A DNA stretch of 6,490 bases from a bacterium (GCA_017885175.1 JAFNGP010000066.1:8167-14656), one strand, 5' to 3'. Shown: positions 1 to 6,454, counted from the stretch's first letter. A program made the numbers and translations. The notes: a model not told the origin generated them from the sequence alone.

Positions 1-1109
1 AGCTCGAGCATGTCGCCGAGCACGAGCCAGCGCCTCCCCCGAGCCGGGATCTCCATGAAGGCTTCGACCGCGGCCCTGAGAGAGGCCGGATTCGAGTTGT
101 AGGTTTCGTCGAAGAACAGAATGCCCTCGAGATCGAAGAGCACGCCTCTTCCCGAATGCACGGGCGCTTCGAGAACGGCGGCGGCGATCTCTTCGGGCGA
201 GACGCCGATGATCGAGCCGACGATCGCCGCGGCGGCCGCGTTGAGCACGTGATGCTTTCCGTAGCGCGCGATCTCGATTCCGATGTCGCCGACGCGGAAC
301 CGGTAGCCGCCCGACTCGCGCTTCTCGAGATTCACGATCCGGCGATCGGCGCGCTCCGAGAAACCGAAGGTGAGGGTGCGCGCCTTCGTGCGCTCCCTGA
401 GAAAATCGACGAACTCGTCGTCGGCGGGAAGCACGGCGGTTCCCTCTCCCGGGAGCGCCTCGAGCAGCTCCGCCTTGGCGGCGGCCACTCCCTTGAGCGA
501 GCCGAAATGCTCGAGATGCGCCGGGCCGATGTTCGTCACGACTCCGATATCCGGTTTCGCGATGCCGGCAAGCGTCTTGATCTCTTTTCGATGGTTGGCC
601 CCCATCTCCGTCACGCAGATATCCTCGCTTCCGTCCATGCCGAGAATCGTGAGCGGGAGCCCGATGTGATTGTTCAAATTCCCCGGCGTCGAGTGAACGT
701 TGAAGCGCTTCGCGACGATCGCGGCGATGAGATCCTTCGTTCCCGTTTTGCCGCTGCTCCCCGTGACGGCGATCACGCGCGGATTCACGAGCGCTCGATA
801 CGCCGCGGCGAGCGCCTGAAGGCCCGCGAGGGTGTCCTCCACGGCGAAAACGGGAATCGTCCCCGCGATCCGCGCGGCCTCGGCCTTCCGGCCGGAGGAG
901 ACGAGAAGCGCCGCGGCTCCCTTCCCGATCGCCGCTTCGAGGTAGTCGTGCCCGTCGGCGAGCGAGCCCTTCAAGGCGACGAAGAGCCGGCGTTCGCAGT
1001 CTTCCCTGGTATCGATCGAGACGCCTTCTATCGCGCCGGCACCCGGATCGCCCCCGCGGTAACCCGCGGCGGCGAGAGCGTCCGCCACCCATCGCAGTTC
1101 AGCCTTGAT
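1..1109 (-). CDS. murF: UDP-MurNAc-tripeptide:D-Ala-D-Ala ligase MurF, 3'-truncated by the window edge
   Basis: Cytoplasmic ATP-dependent ligase that adds D-Ala-D-Ala to the UDP-MurNAc-tripeptide, the last soluble step of precursor synthesis. The reverse strand is open from the murE end to base 1, giving 369 complete codons. About 80-100 C-terminal residues are missing compared with the usual 450-470. Numbering from the ATC at 1109, I see an N-terminal substrate domain (GVSIDTR at 29-35, LFVALKG at 42-48). The ATP loop GSSGKTGTKD is at 117-126, followed by TPGNLNNHIGLP at 141-152, TEMGANHRKEI at 167-177, and TNIGPAHLEHFGS at 192-204. KHHVLNA (285-291) and DETYNSNPASLRAA (334-347) follow, then LGDMLE at the edge, which opens the C-terminal domain. 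The start is uncertain. The expected N-terminus falls on ATC at 1109, behind a strong Shine-Dalgarno. The other candidates are CTG at 1097 and GTG at 1088, the latter being the first conventional start codon. Product identity is very secure; only the start is in doubt. Confidence 0.95.
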   Translation of the reverse strand, partial: MKAELRWVADALAAAGYRGGDPGAGAIEGVSIDTREDCERRLFVALKGSLADGHDYLEAAIGKGAAALLVSSGRKAEAARIAGTIPVFAVEDTLAGLQALAAAYRALVNPRVIAVTGSSGKTGTKDLIAAIVAKRFNVHSTPGNLNNHIGLPLTILGMDGSEDICVTEMGANHRKEIKTLAGIAKPDIGVVTNIGPAHLEHFGSLKGVAAAKAELLEALPGEGTAVLPADDEFVDFLRERTKARTLTFGFSERADRRIVNLEKRESGGYRFRVGDIGIEIARYGKHHVLNAAAAAIVGSIIGVSPEEIAAAVLEAPVHSGRGVLFDLEGILFFDETYNSNPASLRAAVEAFMEIPARGRRWLVLGDMLE

Positions 1110-2583
1110 GGTCCACCTCCCGGCCGCGGAGCGCCTCTTCGGCCTCGAGCGCGTCGTTGAACGGAACGCGCCCGTCCCGGCAGATCTGTTCGTTCTCGTG
1201 GCCTTTTCCGGCGATGACGACGAGGTCTCCCTCCCTGGCGGCCCCGATGGCCGCGCGGATGGCGGAGCGCCGGTCCCTGACGACGTGGATCGGAACCGCG
1301 CTCGCCCCGACGCCCTCGAGAATCTCCTTCACGATCAGGTCCGGGTTCTCCGTGCGCGGATTGTCGTCGGTTATGAATACGATATTGCTCAGGCGGGCGG
1401 CGATCCCTCCCATCATCGGACGCTTTCCTTTGTCCCGGTCGCCGCCGCAGCCGAATACGGTCACGATTGTGCGGGGACCGAGCTCCCTGCAGAAAATGAG
1501 GAGCCTCTCGAGCGCGTCGGGCGTGTGCGCGTAATCGACGACGACCGCGGGGCCCCGGCCGATGGAGACGACCTGGAACCGCCCCGGCACCTGGGCGACG
1601 TTCTCGAGACCCGCCTTGATCCGGCCGGCGTCGGCGCCGAGCGCGTGGGCGCAGGCGGCGGCGGTAAGCGCGTTATACACCGAGATCGTTCCGAGAAGCT
1701 TGAGATCGATGTGGCCGCGCCCGGATCCGATGACGAGATCGAAGCGCGTGCCCTCGAGATTCGCCTTGACCCCTTCCGCGCGCACGTCCGCCGACGACGA
1801 GAGCCCGAACGAAAGGCTCGGGCCCGCGAAACGCTTCGCGACGCGCGCGACTTCGGGATCGTCGATGTTGTACACGAACGTCCCCGGCCGCTTTTTCCGT
1901 CCGGATTCGACGAGGGTTCGCACGAACGACTCCTTCGCCTCGACGTACCGTTCGACGGTGACGTGATAGTCGAGGTGGTCGCGCGTCACGTTCGTGAACG
2001 CGCCGACGTCGAACTCGAGCCCGGCGATCCTTCCCTGCTCCGCCGCGTGCGAGCTCACCTCCATGACGGCCGATCGGCAGCCCCGCTTCAGGAAACCGTC
2101 CATGACGCGGTAAAGATCGACGGCCCCCGGCGTCGTGTTGCGCGCCGCGGCGAGCTCGTCGGAGTCGCCGTAACCGATGGTGCCGATGATGCCGCACGGT
2201 CCGTGCGCGATATTCATGATCGAGCGCAGGAGAAAGGCGCTCGAGGTCTTGCCGTTCGTTCCCGTGATGCCGGCGAGCCGGAGGCGGGACGCGGGATCCC
2301 CGAAGAACCGCTTCGCCATGAGCGCCGCGGCGAGAGACGAGTCCCGGACGACGATCGCGGGAATCGCTCCCTCGATCGCATGCTCGAGGACGAGCGCGGA
2401 GGCGCCCTTCCGCGCCGCTTCCTCGACGAACGCGTGCCCGTCCGCCGCGTGTCCCTTTATCGCGACGAAGCAGTCGCCCGCCTTGAGCGTGCGCGAGTCG
2501 GTGGCGATGCCGGTCACGTCGACGTCGCGAAAGGCGAGGCGCTTCGCGATGTCAACTTCCTCGACAAGATACGAGAGTTTCAA
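1099..2583 (-). CDS. murE: UDP-MurNAc-L-Ala-D-Glu:meso-diaminopimelate ligase MurE
   Basis: Cytoplasmic ligase that adds the third stem amino acid to UDP-MurNAc-L-Ala-D-Glu using ATP. The protein is 494 residues, the normal family length. Motifs in order: TDSR (28-31), the ATP loop GTNGKTS (108-114), NTTPGA (149-154), EVSSHA (175-180), and the lysine expected to be carbamylated in YVEAKESF (K217). DYAHTPDAL (350-358), GCGGDRDKGKRP (378-389), DNPRTE (407-412) and AGKGHE (458-463) follow. DNPR is the known signature of enzymes selecting meso-diaminopimelate rather than lysine. The frame stays open upstream to an ATG at 3051, but that stretch lies wholly inside ftsI and reads as nonsense. I chose TTG at 2583 because it overlaps the ftsI stop as TTGA, has CGGAG eight bases upstream, and gives a normal MurE N-terminus (KLSYLVEEV). 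The stop at 1099-1101 lies inside the murF start region. Confidence 0.96.
   Translation of the reverse strand: MKLSYLVEEVDIAKRLAFRDVDVTGIATDSRTLKAGDCFVAIKGHAADGHAFVEEAARKGASALVLEHAIEGAIPAIVVRDSSLAAALMAKRFFGDPASRLRLAGITGTNGKTSSAFLLRSIMNIAHGPCGIIGTIGYGDSDELAAARNTTPGAVDLYRVMDGFLKRGCRSAVMEVSSHAAEQGRIAGLEFDVGAFTNVTRDHLDYHVTVERYVEAKESFVRTLVESGRKKRPGTFVYNIDDPEVARVAKRFAGPSLSFGLSSSADVRAEGVKANLEGTRFDLVIGSGRGHIDLKLLGTISVYNALTAAACAHALGADAGRIKAGLENVAQVPGRFQVVSIGRGPAVVVDYAHTPDALERLLIFCRELGPRTIVTVFGCGGDRDKGKRPMMGGIAARLSNIVFITDDNPRTENPDLIVKEILEGVGASAVPIHVVRDRRSAIRAAIGAAREGDLVVIAGKGHENEQICRDGRVPFNDALEAEEALRGREVDHQG
1113..1120 (-). promoter_or_regulatory. Shine-Dalgarno of murF inside the murE 3' end
   Basis: Read on the minus strand, GGAGGTGG lies eleven to four bases upstream of the ATC at 1109. 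The GGAGG core is six bases from that codon, which is ideal spacing. The same core is 18 bases from CTG at 1097 and 27 bases from GTG at 1088, too far for normal use. It is the main argument for initiation at or beside the ATC. A weaker AAGG at 1106-1103 lies five bases before the CTG and would suit that alternative. Confidence 0.55.
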
Positions 2584-4724
2584 TCCAGTGCTCCGTTCGC
2601 CGTCTCGACGATTCCATCCTGTTTCTCCCCGCTCCGCGGATTGCAGATGAGCATCACCTTGCCGAGCCGGGAAAGGAGCGCTCCGGCCGGCGGATCCTGA
2701 CGCTCGACGATTCCGAAACCGCGCACGATGCAGTCGAGGCCGCACGAGAGAAGCAGCCTCCGCGCTTCGCGGATCGACAATCCGGCGACGTCGGGGACGC
2801 TCCGCGACGATTCGGATTCCGCCGCCGCGGCGCGGACCATGAGCTTTACCTCTTCCTTCCGGCCGATCAGAGTGCCGGGATCGGGAGTCTGCGAGAAGAC
2901 GACCCCCTTGACGGCGGGGCATTGCACGGTCAGACCGCGATCCGAGGCGAGGTCGATCGCTTCGTCCGTCGTGAGGCGAAGAAAGTTCGGAACGCGCCTC
3001 GATCCGCCCGATTTCCCGGCGACCGCGATGTCCGCGCTCGCCGCGTCGCAAAAGAGATCCGTCGACAGGTTGATGCCCTCGACGATCTTGCTGAAAACGA
3101 TCGCCGTGGACTCGCCGCCCCAGTAATAGGGGTACACGGGTTCATCGAGCACGACCATGCACACGATCCGGGGATTGCGCGCCGGCGCGAAGCCGATGAA
3201 GCTCACGACGTACTTTTCCGCCTTGTAAACGCCGTCGACGACCTTCTGCGACGTTCCCGTTTTGCCCGCGACCGCGATGCCGTTCACCGACGCCTTCTTC
3301 CCCGTTCCCTTGAGAACGACCTCCGCGCAGAAATCCTGCATCGTCGCCGCGGTGCGGTCCGAGAAGGCCTTCCTGATCGTGACAACCGGGAACTTCCGAA
3401 CGACGGAGTTCCGCGCGTCCCGCTCCTCGAGGGCGATCCGCGGGGCGAGAAGGGTGCCCCCGTTGGCGAGGGCGCCGTACACCATCGCCATCTGGATGGG
3501 AGTGACTCCGATTTCATGCCCGATCGCGATGCTCGGCAGCGAACGCGCCGACCAGAAGCGGGGCTCCCGGAGCGTGCCGCGGGATTCCGCGGGGAGGTCG
3601 ATCCCCGTCCTGCCCCCGAATCCGAGCCGGAGGATATAACGGTAGAAATCGGCGGCCGGCGCGGCGAGCGCCGCCTTGATCGTGCAGATGTTGCTCGAGT
3701 ACACGAACGATTCCTTGAAGCTGAGCCAGCCGTACTCGTGATCGTCATGGAAGGTCCCGAAATCGAATTTCGCCGTGCCGTTTTCGCCGAAGAACGCGTC
3801 GTACGGATCCACCTTCCCCGTTTCGAGGAGATAGGAGTCGGTGATGAGCTTGAAGGTCGAACCCGGCTCATAGATGCAGTTGATCGAGCTCAGCGCGAAG
3901 CCGTCGATGACGTTCGCGTCCCGCGACACCTCGCGCCTCGGCTGCTCGGAGATCGCGAGCACGTCCCCCGTCGCCGGCTCGACGACGATCGCCATGCCGC
4001 CCGCGGCGCCGTAGCGTTCGATCGCCGTTTCGAGCTCGAAATCGACGATCGCCTGAATCCGCGTATCGATCGTGAGATAGAGATCGTTGCCGTTCCGCGG
4101 CTTGCGGCCCGGCGCGTTGACCGGCTGGAAACCCTTGCTGGCGCCCGAAAGCTGGCTTTCGAGAAGCCATCCGTCCTCCCCCGCGAGCACGTCCTGAAAC
4201 GCGAGCTCCACTCCCGCGGTGCCCTTCCCGTCCATGCGGATCGCGCCCACGAGCTGCGGAGGCATCGCGTCATAGGGATAGAGGCGGTCGTGGTTGGAAT
4301 CGATGGCCACTCCGGCGAGCGCGGAGAGCTTCGATACCTGATCCTCGGTCAGATGACGGTCCTTGCCGAGCGGAATGTAGCTATCATCCTTCGCGAGCTT
4401 CCGGCGCAGCTCTTTCTTCGACAGGTCGCATGCGTCCGCGAGGCGCGCGACCGCCGTCCTGTCGTCCACGGGAAAATGCTTCGGAGTCACTCCGATCGTG
4501 TAGGTCCAGTGCGTGACCGCGAGAGGAAATCCGTTCCGGTCGAAGATGTTCCCCCTGCGGGCGGGGAGCAGGTGCCGGCGATACCATTGCCGTTTCGCTT
4601 TGGCGACGTAGCTCTCGTGATCGATGATCTGGAGATCGACGAGCCGATAGGCGAGGACGCCGACGATGACCGTGACGACGATCGACAGCACGTTCAGACG
4701 GTGTCTCGGATACAGATCGCTCAT
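2580..4724 (-). CDS. ftsI: Septal peptidoglycan transpeptidase, FtsI/PBP2x type, with two PASTA domains
   Basis: Class B penicillin-binding protein that cross-links septal peptidoglycan; bitopic, with its catalytic part outside the inner membrane. Of 714 residues, about 1-9 are cytoplasmic and about 10-30 form a signal-anchor helix. The PBP dimerisation domain opens with ARRGNIFDRNG (55-65). All three transpeptidase motifs are present: SxxK as STFK (289-292, nucleophile S289), SxN as SSN (343-345), and KTG (488-490, in AGKTGTSQK). Two PASTA domains follow, from VPNF at 578 to about 630 and from VPDV at 643 to about 694. A short Ala/Ser/Glu linker separates them and a roughly 20-residue tail ends the protein. 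Plain proteobacterial FtsI lacks PASTA domains, which makes it longer here. The start overlaps the ftsL stop as ATGA and the stop overlaps murE as TTGA. No clear Shine-Dalgarno precedes the ATG, so translation probably depends on coupling to ftsL. Its place between ftsL and murE argues for the division enzyme rather than a sporulation or elongation paralogue. Confidence 0.95.
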   Translation of the reverse strand: MSDLYPRHRLNVLSIVVTVIVGVLAYRLVDLQIIDHESYVAKAKRQWYRRHLLPARRGNIFDRNGFPLAVTHWTYTIGVTPKHFPVDDRTAVARLADACDLSKKELRRKLAKDDSYIPLGKDRHLTEDQVSKLSALAGVAIDSNHDRLYPYDAMPPQLVGAIRMDGKGTAGVELAFQDVLAGEDGWLLESQLSGASKGFQPVNAPGRKPRNGNDLYLTIDTRIQAIVDFELETAIERYGAAGGMAIVVEPATGDVLAISEQPRREVSRDANVIDGFALSSINCIYEPGSTFKLITDSYLLETGKVDPYDAFFGENGTAKFDFGTFHDDHEYGWLSFKESFVYSSNICTIKAALAAPAADFYRYILRLGFGGRTGIDLPAESRGTLREPRFWSARSLPSIAIGHEIGVTPIQMAMVYGALANGGTLLAPRIALEERDARNSVVRKFPVVTIRKAFSDRTAATMQDFCAEVVLKGTGKKASVNGIAVAGKTGTSQKVVDGVYKAEKYVVSFIGFAPARNPRIVCMVVLDEPVYPYYWGGESTAIVFSKIVEGINLSTDLFCDAASADIAVAGKSGGSRRVPNFLRLTTDEAIDLASDRGLTVQCPAVKGVVFSQTPDPGTLIGRKEEVKLMVRAAAAESESSRSVPDVAGLSIREARRLLLSCGLDCIVRGFGIVERQDPPAGALLSRLGKVMLICNPRSGEKQDGIVETANGALD
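2591..2595 (-). promoter_or_regulatory. Shine-Dalgarno that decides the TTG start of murE
   Basis: Minus-strand CGGAG lies inside the last codons of ftsI, with seven bases between GGAG and the TTG at 2583. Together with the TTGA stop-start overlap, it supports TTG as the true start rather than the far-upstream in-frame ATG at 3051. The arrangement suggests that ribosomes finishing ftsI re-initiate on murE. Confidence 0.6.
2595..2992 (-). other. Tandem PASTA domain region of the FtsI-type PBP
   Basis: This covers codons 578-710 of the PBP. Each repeat begins with the typical V-P-N/D-hydrophobic motif, has a helix with a DEAIDLA or REARRLL pattern, then a Q-x-P-x-P/A-G turn (QTPDPG at 612-617; RQDPPAG at 675-681), and ends in a hydrophobic strand. 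In other bacteria PASTA domains bind or sense peptidoglycan or stabilise the transpeptidase. Whether these two bind anything cannot be told from sequence. Confidence 0.85.
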
Positions 4725-5146
4725 TTGGTGCCCGGCTTATGGAAAGGCGTCAACTCCATCAGATTATCCATCGTGAGCTGGGCCCACGACGGTTCTCCCT
4801 GCTCCGACTCGACGTCGATGCGCAGCGCGAGCCGGTGGACTTCCTCGGTCGAGCCCGCCCGCATCCCGAGATCCCGGGCCATCGGTATGATCCTGCCCGG
4901 CGAGGCGAGCACGTTGTAGGAGGACATGAGGCGCACGTTCGCGTCCATGAGGGCGTCGACACGCTCGCTCGACGCGGAGATTTCGTTCGAGATATTGAAG
5001 AAGTAGACATGCAGCGATATATAGAGGAGGACGAGAGTCGAAAAGAATCCGAGGATGAGGAGAAAGGTGAGGGGCGTAACTCTCCCCTCGAGCGCCCTCT
5101 TGACGAGAAGGTAGAATCCCGAGGAGTATCCGCTGTTCGTGCTCAT
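4721..5146 (-). CDS. ftsL: FtsL-like bitopic cell division protein
   Basis: Predicted small inner-membrane division protein that would pair with a DivIC/FtsB-type partner and act on the FtsW-FtsI septal synthase. It has 141 residues: a short N-terminal cytoplasmic part, one strong hydrophobic segment at about 24-50, and a polar, probably coiled-coil stretch at about 51-79. Then comes LASPGRIIPMARDLGM (80-95), which matches the FtsL/DivIC pattern in which a short helix ends with LGM. A further tail of about 45 residues to the C-terminus is longer than in most FtsL proteins and matches nothing I recognise. Sequence in this family is weakly conserved, so the call rests on topology, the LGM motif and position between rsmH and ftsI. 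The ATG lies one base after the rsmH stop (TGA-G-ATG), with AGAGG seven bases upstream inside rsmH. The stop overlaps the ftsI start. Confidence 0.85.
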   Translation of the reverse strand: MSTNSGYSSGFYLLVKRALEGRVTPLTFLLILGFFSTLVLLYISLHVYFFNISNEISASSERVDALMDANVRLMSSYNVLASPGRIIPMARDLGMRAGSTEEVHRLALRIDVESEQGEPSWAQLTMDNLMELTPFHKPGTK

Positions 5147-5147
5147 C

Positions 5148-6065
5148 TCACAACCTCTCTGCCGCGCGGAGCTTCGCGCTCCGCGATCGCGAATTCCGTT
5201 CGATCTCTTCCGGCGACGGCCGCACCGCCGACCGCGTGAGTACCGTGAGGCGCGGGACCTTCCCGCAGCGACATTCCGGGAAATCCTTCGGGCAGACGCA
5301 GCCGAGCGCCTCCTGCCTGAAGAACCGTTTCACGATGCGATCCTCGAGCGAATGGTAGCTGATCACGACGATCCTCCCGCCGGGATTCGAATGCTCGACC
5401 GCCGCCGGCAGAAATTCCGAGAGGCTTTCGAGCTCGCCGTTCGCCCACACGCGCAGCGCCTGAAATACGCGTGAAAGAGTGCCGTTCACGTCCCGGGCCG
5501 GGGCGGCCTTCGCGACCGCCTCGCGAAGCTGCAGGGTCGATTCCATTCCGCGCGAGTCCCTGAGCCGCACGATCTCCCTGGCTATCGCCCGCGAACGGCG
5601 CTCCTCCCCGTACTCGCGCAGTACGTCCGCGATCTCCCGCTCTTCGCTCGACTTTATGAATTCCCCTACCGAGAAGCCGTCCTCTCCCATCGCCATGTCG
5701 AGCGGCCCGTTCGCCATGTAGCTGAATCCGCGCTTCGCATCCGAGAGCTGATAGGTCGAAACGCCGAGGTCGAGGAGAAAACCGTCCGCCTTCCTTCCCC
5801 CGAGGAGATGCGCTATATCGCGGAAGTTCGCGCAGACGAGCTTCACCCTCTCTCCGAAAACGGCGAGCCGCGCGCGCGCCTCCTCGAGAGCGTCCGCGTC
5901 GCGATCGATCCCCAGCACCTCCGTCGACGTCCCCGCCGATTCCAGAATGAGCTCCGTATGCCCCCCCGTCCCCACCGTGCCGTCCACAAAGAGACCCGGC
6001 TTCCGCGCGAGGAGCAACTCCACGGCCGTTTCCGCCAGGACCGGTATATGTCGTACCGTCGACAT
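5148..6065 (-). CDS. rsmH: 16S rRNA (cytosine-1402 N4)-methyltransferase RsmH (MraW)
   Basis: S-adenosylmethionine-dependent enzyme that methylates N4 of C1402 in the 16S rRNA decoding centre; cytoplasmic. It has 305 residues, the normal length. It opens with HIPVLAETAVELL (6-18), then the SAM-binding glycine motif VDGTVGTGGHT (27-37), LGIDRDADAL (51-60) and the LLDLGVSTYQLSD segment (97-109). GFSYMANGPLDM (113-124), ADVLREYGEER (146-156), SRVFQALRVWANGEL (198-212), ISYHSLEDRIVKRFF (235-249) and RSAKLRAAE (295-303) complete the family signature. Four cysteines (C256, C258, C265, C267) lie in the LGCVCPKDFPECRCGK segment, which occurs in part of the family and might bind a metal. The start is the ATG at 6065, eight bases after the STAS stop. 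An out-of-frame ATG lies seven bases upstream. No strong Shine-Dalgarno is seen, so coupling to the upstream gene is likely. RsmH next to ftsL and ftsI is the usual dcw order. Confidence 0.97.
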   Translation of the reverse strand: MSTVRHIPVLAETAVELLLARKPGLFVDGTVGTGGHTELILESAGTSTEVLGIDRDADALEEARARLAVFGERVKLVCANFRDIAHLLGGRKADGFLLDLGVSTYQLSDAKRGFSYMANGPLDMAMGEDGFSVGEFIKSSEEREIADVLREYGEERRSRAIAREIVRLRDSRGMESTLQLREAVAKAAPARDVNGTLSRVFQALRVWANGELESLSEFLPAAVEHSNPGGRIVVISYHSLEDRIVKRFFRQEALGCVCPKDFPECRCGKVPRLTVLTRSAVRPSPEEIERNSRSRSAKLRAAERL

Positions 6066-6073
6066 TCTTCATA

Positions 6074-6451
6074 TCACTCGCTTCCCGCCGAACCGGAGGG
6101 GATCGGGAGCCCGAGTTTCCCGCGCTCGACGACCAGATGCCTGAGCGCTTTCCGCCAATCCGGGTATACCGGGATCACGTCTCCCCTCGTCACGAACGCG
6201 AAAATGTCGAGGACGTAATCGTTGAACCCGCTCATGATCACGCGCTCGCCGTCGGGATATCCATCCTCGAGGATGGTGAAGGCGCGGTAATCGACGTGGT
6301 TGACCTTCTCGAAATCGAGGATGAAGCATCCGCGATTCGATTCCCGAGAATCGTTGAGGGAGCCGAGCAGCATGACGGCGTCGTCCCGTCCGACCGTTCC
6401 CGAGAGCTTCCACAGCCCGATGCCGCCCTTGTCGCTCCGGTAGATCTTCAT
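6074..6451 (-). CDS. Small STAS-domain protein, anti-sigma-antagonist-like, at the head of the dcw cluster
   Basis: The protein has 125 residues and is soluble, with no signal or membrane segment. The pattern fits a single STAS domain, the fold of anti-sigma factor antagonists. It shows a strand at about 10-20 (GIGLWKLSGTV), a helix near 23-36, a central strand FILDFEKVNHVDY (43-55), a strand at VIMSGF (71-76), a helix at YVLDIFAFV (79-87), then VIPVYPDWRKALRHL (92-106). VIPVYPDWRKALRHL resembles the usual FPIYPSLEEAL ending. A Gly/Pro/Ser-rich tail of about 15 residues follows. At the position of the usual D-S-S-G phosphorylation motif this protein reads D-Y-R-A (54-57), so neither serine is present. 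Partner-switch control by phosphorylation is therefore unlikely in its usual form. AAAGG lies seven bases before the ATG, with an in-frame TAG fifteen bases upstream of it, so the start is firm. Function is unknown. Position beside rsmH suggests a link to division or wall synthesis, but that is inference. Confidence 0.75.
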   Translation of the reverse strand: MKIYRSDKGGIGLWKLSGTVGRDDAVMLLGSLNDSRESNRGCFILDFEKVNHVDYRAFTILEDGYPDGERVIMSGFNDYVLDIFAFVTRGDVIPVYPDWRKALRHLVVERGKLGLPIPSGSAGSE

Positions 6452-6454
6452 GCG

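Noticed and set aside
156..1160. Plus-strand open frame of 334 codons over 156-1160
   Set aside because: It shadows murF, whose own frame runs off the left edge. The murF frame carries many family motifs while this one carries none.
1105..2700. Plus-strand open frame of 531 codons antisense to murE
   Set aside because: Low-complexity Arg/Asp/Val composition, no recognisable motif, and exactly shadowing a well-supported MurE.
2584..3051. N-terminal extension of murE to the ATG at 3051, which would give 650 residues
   Set aside because: The extra 156 residues are Arg/Gly-rich, lie wholly inside the ftsI PASTA region in another frame, and would make the protein far longer than any normal MurE. 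TTG at 2583 fits homology and has a Shine-Dalgarno.
2922..4919. Long plus-strand open frame of 665 codons antisense to ftsI
   Set aside because: It is rich in Arg, Asp, Glu and Val with no domain pattern, lies opposite a PBP with all catalytic motifs intact, and extends into ftsL. Such antisense openness is typical of high-GC genes with strong third-position bias.
5143..6072. Minus-strand open frame of 309 codons overlapping rsmH in a different frame
   Set aside because: Its composition is almost all Arg, Gly and Ala without motifs, whereas the neighbouring frame is a complete RsmH. Its ATG, seven bases upstream of the rsmH start, is probably incidental.
6069..6413. Alternative minus-strand frame of 114 codons over the STAS gene
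   Set aside because: Arg-rich without fold-like patterning and lacking a start near a ribosome binding site. The 125-residue frame has a clear Shine-Dalgarno and a STAS-like strand and helix pattern.
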